Shown: one piece after another, positions 61,926 to 64,000 of the stretch | Layout: each line of letters begins with the position of its first letter | Numbering within the stretch: position 1 is the stretch's first letter | Assembly (NCBI RefSeq): GCF_002151125.1 | Contig: NZ_MDJZ01000001.1 | Coordinates: 1-64,000 of the forward strand | Length of the DNA stretch: 64,000 bases | Source: Clavibacter michiganensis | GTDB lineage: Bacteria > Actinomycetota > Actinomycetes > Actinomycetales > Microbacteriaceae | Direction: 5' to 3' | Position numbers and translations under genes: made by a program | The notes under the pieces: model-generated | Database searches by the model: none | What the model was told of the DNA's origin: nothing | Seen by the model: only the letters and a program-made list of their open reading frames with translations

Positions 61926-62408
61926 CTAGGCGGGCCAGCAGCTGTGGATCAAGCCCGTCACCGCGGGACCGGTGGTGCGGAGGCGCACCGTCTCCATCCG
62001 CTCGAAGCCGTCCTGGGCTGGCAGCTCCACGACCTCCCAGCCGACGATGGACCGCTGCTCGTCCTGCGCCTGCACCGCGCAGTAGGCGGCGGTGCCGGCC
62101 GGCATGACGACGGAGAACGTGACGTCGATGGTGCGGTCGTCCACGATGTCGAAGGCGCGGTCGGTGGCGTCGATGGATCCCGACGCCTGGTCGAGCCCGG
62201 CCCACAGCACCCAGGCGCCGAACACCAGGGCGACCAGGCCGCCGGCGACGCCGTAGAGCCAGCGCTGGCGGATGCGGGCGGGGCGCGTGCGCCCGTACCG
62301 CTCGTCGAGCGCGGCGGTCGAGACAGGGGGCGGGACGCGGTGCTCGACGGTCTCATCCTCGTCGTGCAGGGGGCCCGCGGGACGGGGGGATCGGGACTCG
62401 GTCGTCAC
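61926..62408 (-). CDS. DUF4307 family membrane protein
   Basis: The 160-residue protein has a hydrophilic N-terminus with LDERYGR near residue 36, one membrane helix near residues 52-72 and an external domain of about 85 residues with two cysteines (AYCAVQ and HSCWPA). The LDERYGR-helix plan and the position between greA and mca identify DUF4307. Function unknown. GAGGAG precedes the GTG. It is divergent from mca, with 66 bp between starts. Confidence 0.85.
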   Translation of the reverse strand: MTTESRSPRPAGPLHDEDETVEHRVPPPVSTAALDERYGRTRPARIRQRWLYGVAGGLVALVFGAWVLWAGLDQASGSIDATDRAFDIVDDRTIDVTFSVVMPAGTAAYCAVQAQDEQRSIVGWEVVELPAQDGFERMETVRLRTTGPAVTGLIHSCWPA

Positions 62409-62474
62409 GGCGATCTCCTCACGCGCACCTTGTACTCTGGGGATCCAGACTACCTTCCCCACCCTTGGAGCCCC

Positions 62475-63359
62475 GTGACCCTGCGCCTCATGGCCGTGCA
62501 CGCCCACCCCGACGACGAGTCCAGCAAGGGCGCGGCGACGTACACCCACTACACGCACCAGGGCGCCGAGGTCATGGTCGTCAGCTGCACGGGCGGCGAG
62601 GCGGGGGACATCCTCAACGAGGGGCTCGCGGAGCGGGCGATGGCCGAGCGCGACCTGCCGGGGCTCCGCCGCATCGAGATGGCGCGCGCGCAGGCCGTCA
62701 TGGGCGTGCAGCACCGCTGGCTCGGGTACGTCGACTCGGGCATGGCGCGCGAGGACGGCTCGCTGCCGCCCGCGTCGTTCGCGAGCATCCCGGTGGAGGT
62801 GTCGGCCGAGCCGCTCATCCGCCTCGTGCGCACGTTCCGCCCGCACGTGCTCGTCGCCTACGACGAGAACGGCGGCTACCCGCACCCCGACCACATCCAG
62901 GCGCACGTCGTGGCCATGGAGGCGTGGCGCGAGTCCGGCGTCACGGGCTCCTACCCCGACGCGGGCGAGCCGTGGGAGGTCTCGAAGCTCTACTTCGACC
63001 GGATCTTCAACGGCGCCAAGATCCGCGCCGTGCGCGAGCACCTGGTCGCCTCCGACGCGGCCCCCGAGATGCTCGAGGCGGTCGACGAGATGCTCGGCTG
63101 GATGGGCGACCGCCCCGACCTCGCCACCACGCACGTGCGCGTGGCCGACCACTTCGAGGCCCGCGACCGCGCCCTCCTCTCGCACGCGAGCCAGGTGGCT
63201 CCCGACAGCACGTTCTTCCGGTGGCCGCGCGACCTGCAGCAGCGGGCGTGGCCGTTCGAGGACTTCCAGCTCGTGGAGTCGCGCGTCGAGACGCCGGACG
63301 AGGAGCACGACCTCTTCGCAGGCGTCGCGGACGACGAGGACCGGGCGGTGCGCGCGTGA
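62475..63359 (+). CDS. mca: Mycothiol S-conjugate amidase
   Basis: The 294-residue zinc enzyme has the metal motif HAHPDDESSKGAAT near residue 9 and the second site GGYPHPDHIQAH near residue 134. The DDESSKGAAT form separates Mca from MshB, which has DDET. It cuts mycothiol conjugates to release mercapturic acids, so the host makes mycothiol, an actinobacterial trait. The GTG start is 66 bp from the divergent DUF4307 gene. The next gene overlaps its stop. Confidence 0.93.
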   Translation: MTLRLMAVHAHPDDESSKGAATYTHYTHQGAEVMVVSCTGGEAGDILNEGLAERAMAERDLPGLRRIEMARAQAVMGVQHRWLGYVDSGMAREDGSLPPASFASIPVEVSAEPLIRLVRTFRPHVLVAYDENGGYPHPDHIQAHVVAMEAWRESGVTGSYPDAGEPWEVSKLYFDRIFNGAKIRAVREHLVASDAAPEMLEAVDEMLGWMGDRPDLATTHVRVADHFEARDRALLSHASQVAPDSTFFRWPRDLQQRAWPFEDFQLVESRVETPDEEHDLFAGVADDEDRAVRA

Positions 63360-63703
63360 TGGGCGCCGACCTCGGCCTGCGCCTCGCCGCGGCCGTCACC
63401 ACGCCGAGCCCCAGCCCCACCGCCGAGTTCGACCCGGACACGGTCTCGCCCGGCCCCATCGGCTTCATCGCGATCTTCTTCGTGGCCATCGTCGTCCTAC
63501 TGCTCATGGTCGACATGACCCGGCGCATCCGTCGCACCCGGTACCGCGAGGAGATCCGCGGCCGGCTCGAGGCGGAGAAGCTCGAGGCCGACCTCGCGCG
63601 CGACTCCGCTTCCGCGCGCGACCTCCCGGCGTCGGGCGGCACGGCCGCGGATGCCGAGGGCACCGCGGATCCGGACGACACCGCGGGTCCGCCGCGAGGC
63701 TGA
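63359..63703 (+). CDS. Small single-pass membrane protein downstream of mca
   Basis: The 114-residue protein has a short external N-terminus rich in Pro and Ser, one membrane helix near residues 33-54 (IGFIAIFFVAIVVLLLMVDM), a basic segment RRIRRTRYRE and an acidic charged tail. The ATG shares one base with the mca stop; a GTG directly before it is also possible. A small membrane protein is commonly found after mca in actinobacteria. Function unknown. Confidence 0.75.
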   Translation: MGADLGLRLAAAVTTPSPSPTAEFDPDTVSPGPIGFIAIFFVAIVVLLLMVDMTRRIRRTRYREEIRGRLEAEKLEADLARDSASARDLPASGGTAADAEGTADPDDTAGPPRG

Positions 63704-63815
63704 CCGCCGCCGCGCTCCGGGGGCGTGGTGATCCTCCCGCTGTGGACGAGCGCGGGTCCTCCGCATCGCGGGGTGCCTAGTCTCGGGCTCCACCCCAGAA
63801 CGGAGCCCCATCACC

Positions 63816-64000
63816 ATGTCATCCGCCACGCCCTCCACCCGCCCGTCGCGTCGCCTCCGCCGCGCGGGTCCCGTGGCCGCCGGCGCCGCGATCGCGCTCT
63901 CCGCCGTCGTCGGCCTCGGCATCGCACCGGCCTCCGCGGCCGACGCGTTCTACCCCTTCGGCACCGACCACGTCCGGGTCCACACGCACTGGCTCTCGTC
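63816..64000 (+). CDS. Secreted protein, N-terminal part (runs off the window)
   Basis: The first 61 codons encode a signal peptide: a basic start RPSRRLRRAG, a hydrophobic core near residues 20-36 and a cleavage region APASAADA near residue 42. The mature start is AFYPFGTDHVRVHTHWLS. The coding sequence continues past the window edge, so the family cannot be named. A TAGTCT hexamer at 63779-63784 may be the -10. Confidence 0.7.
   Translation, partial: MSSATPSTRPSRRLRRAGPVAAGAAIALSAVVGLGIAPASAADAFYPFGTDHVRVHTHWLS

Overview
The window is a stretch of chromosome from a very GC-rich actinobacterium, most likely a member of Microbacteriaceae close to Clavibacter. Base composition is roughly 70-75 percent G+C, GTG starts are common, and many genes begin right after a TANNNT -10 box, as in leaderless mRNAs. 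Actinobacterial gene orders are present: eno-ftsB-DUF501, tRNA-Gln-glmU-prs, and ilvA>/<greA-DUF4307/mca>. The mycothiol enzyme Mca is also present. The genus assignment is an inference from gene content and style, not from a database match. I see no rRNA, CRISPR array, insertion sequence, integrase or prophage.

Layout. 1-2.7 kb: sugar-nucleotide-type epimerase and methylthioadenosine phosphorylase (minus strand), then a small membrane protein. 2.8-5.1 kb: a two-gene unit, a flavoprotein with a Cys-rich tail and an ACR3-like transporter, behind a Fur/Zur-like palindrome. 5.1-8.8 kb: an ICL/PEPM-family lyase and the molybdenum cofactor operon moeA-moaC-mogA-moaE. 8.8-14.2 kb: a tiny membrane protein, an MFS transporter, an ABC-F ATPase and two tandem paralogous membrane-anchored proteins. 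14.2-19.1 kb: the methionine importer metQ-metN-metI, then divergent lysG and lysE. 19.1-24.2 kb: LLM oxidoreductase, TraR/DksA protein, MarR regulator, a membrane protein, tRNA-Gln, glmU and prs. 24.2-29.7 kb: small membrane protein, gnd, a gluconokinase-oxidoreductase fusion, L25 and pth. 29.8-43.1 kb: mfd, nhaA, mazG, TetR regulator, hisS, eno, ftsB-like, DUF501, subtilase and type II NADH dehydrogenase. At 43.2 kb lies a tRNA with a UAA anticodon. 43.4-50.0 kb: a five-gene operon. 50.2-56.7 kb: Tat-type ferritin-like protein, APC permease, large membrane protein with Ig-like domains, and a GH1-like pseudoenzyme. 56.7-64.0 kb: LemA, YcaQ-like protein, AI-2E family transporter, ilvA, greA, DUF4307, mca, a small membrane protein and the start of a secreted protein.

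Most of the window is housekeeping. The outstanding accessory unit is 43447-50029, where five genes overlap by 1 to 11 bases. It encodes a GAF-SpoIIE phosphatase, a cellulose-synthase-like glycosyltransferase with an unusual insertion of about 140 residues, a STAS anti-anti-sigma protein, an RsbW-type kinase, and a fusion of a GH26-like domain with an OpgC-type membrane acyltransferase. This looks like an exopolysaccharide synthesis and modification system packaged with its own partner-switching control circuit.

Other items worth attention are: a highly iterated GGATCC palindrome, about six times more frequent than composition predicts by my hand count; a GH1 homologue that has lost both catalytic glutamates; a gluconokinase fused to a Gfo/Idh dehydrogenase next to gnd; a methionine-binding protein without a lipobox; and a class I-shaped tRNA with a UAA anticodon in a window where I noticed no in-frame TTA codon.
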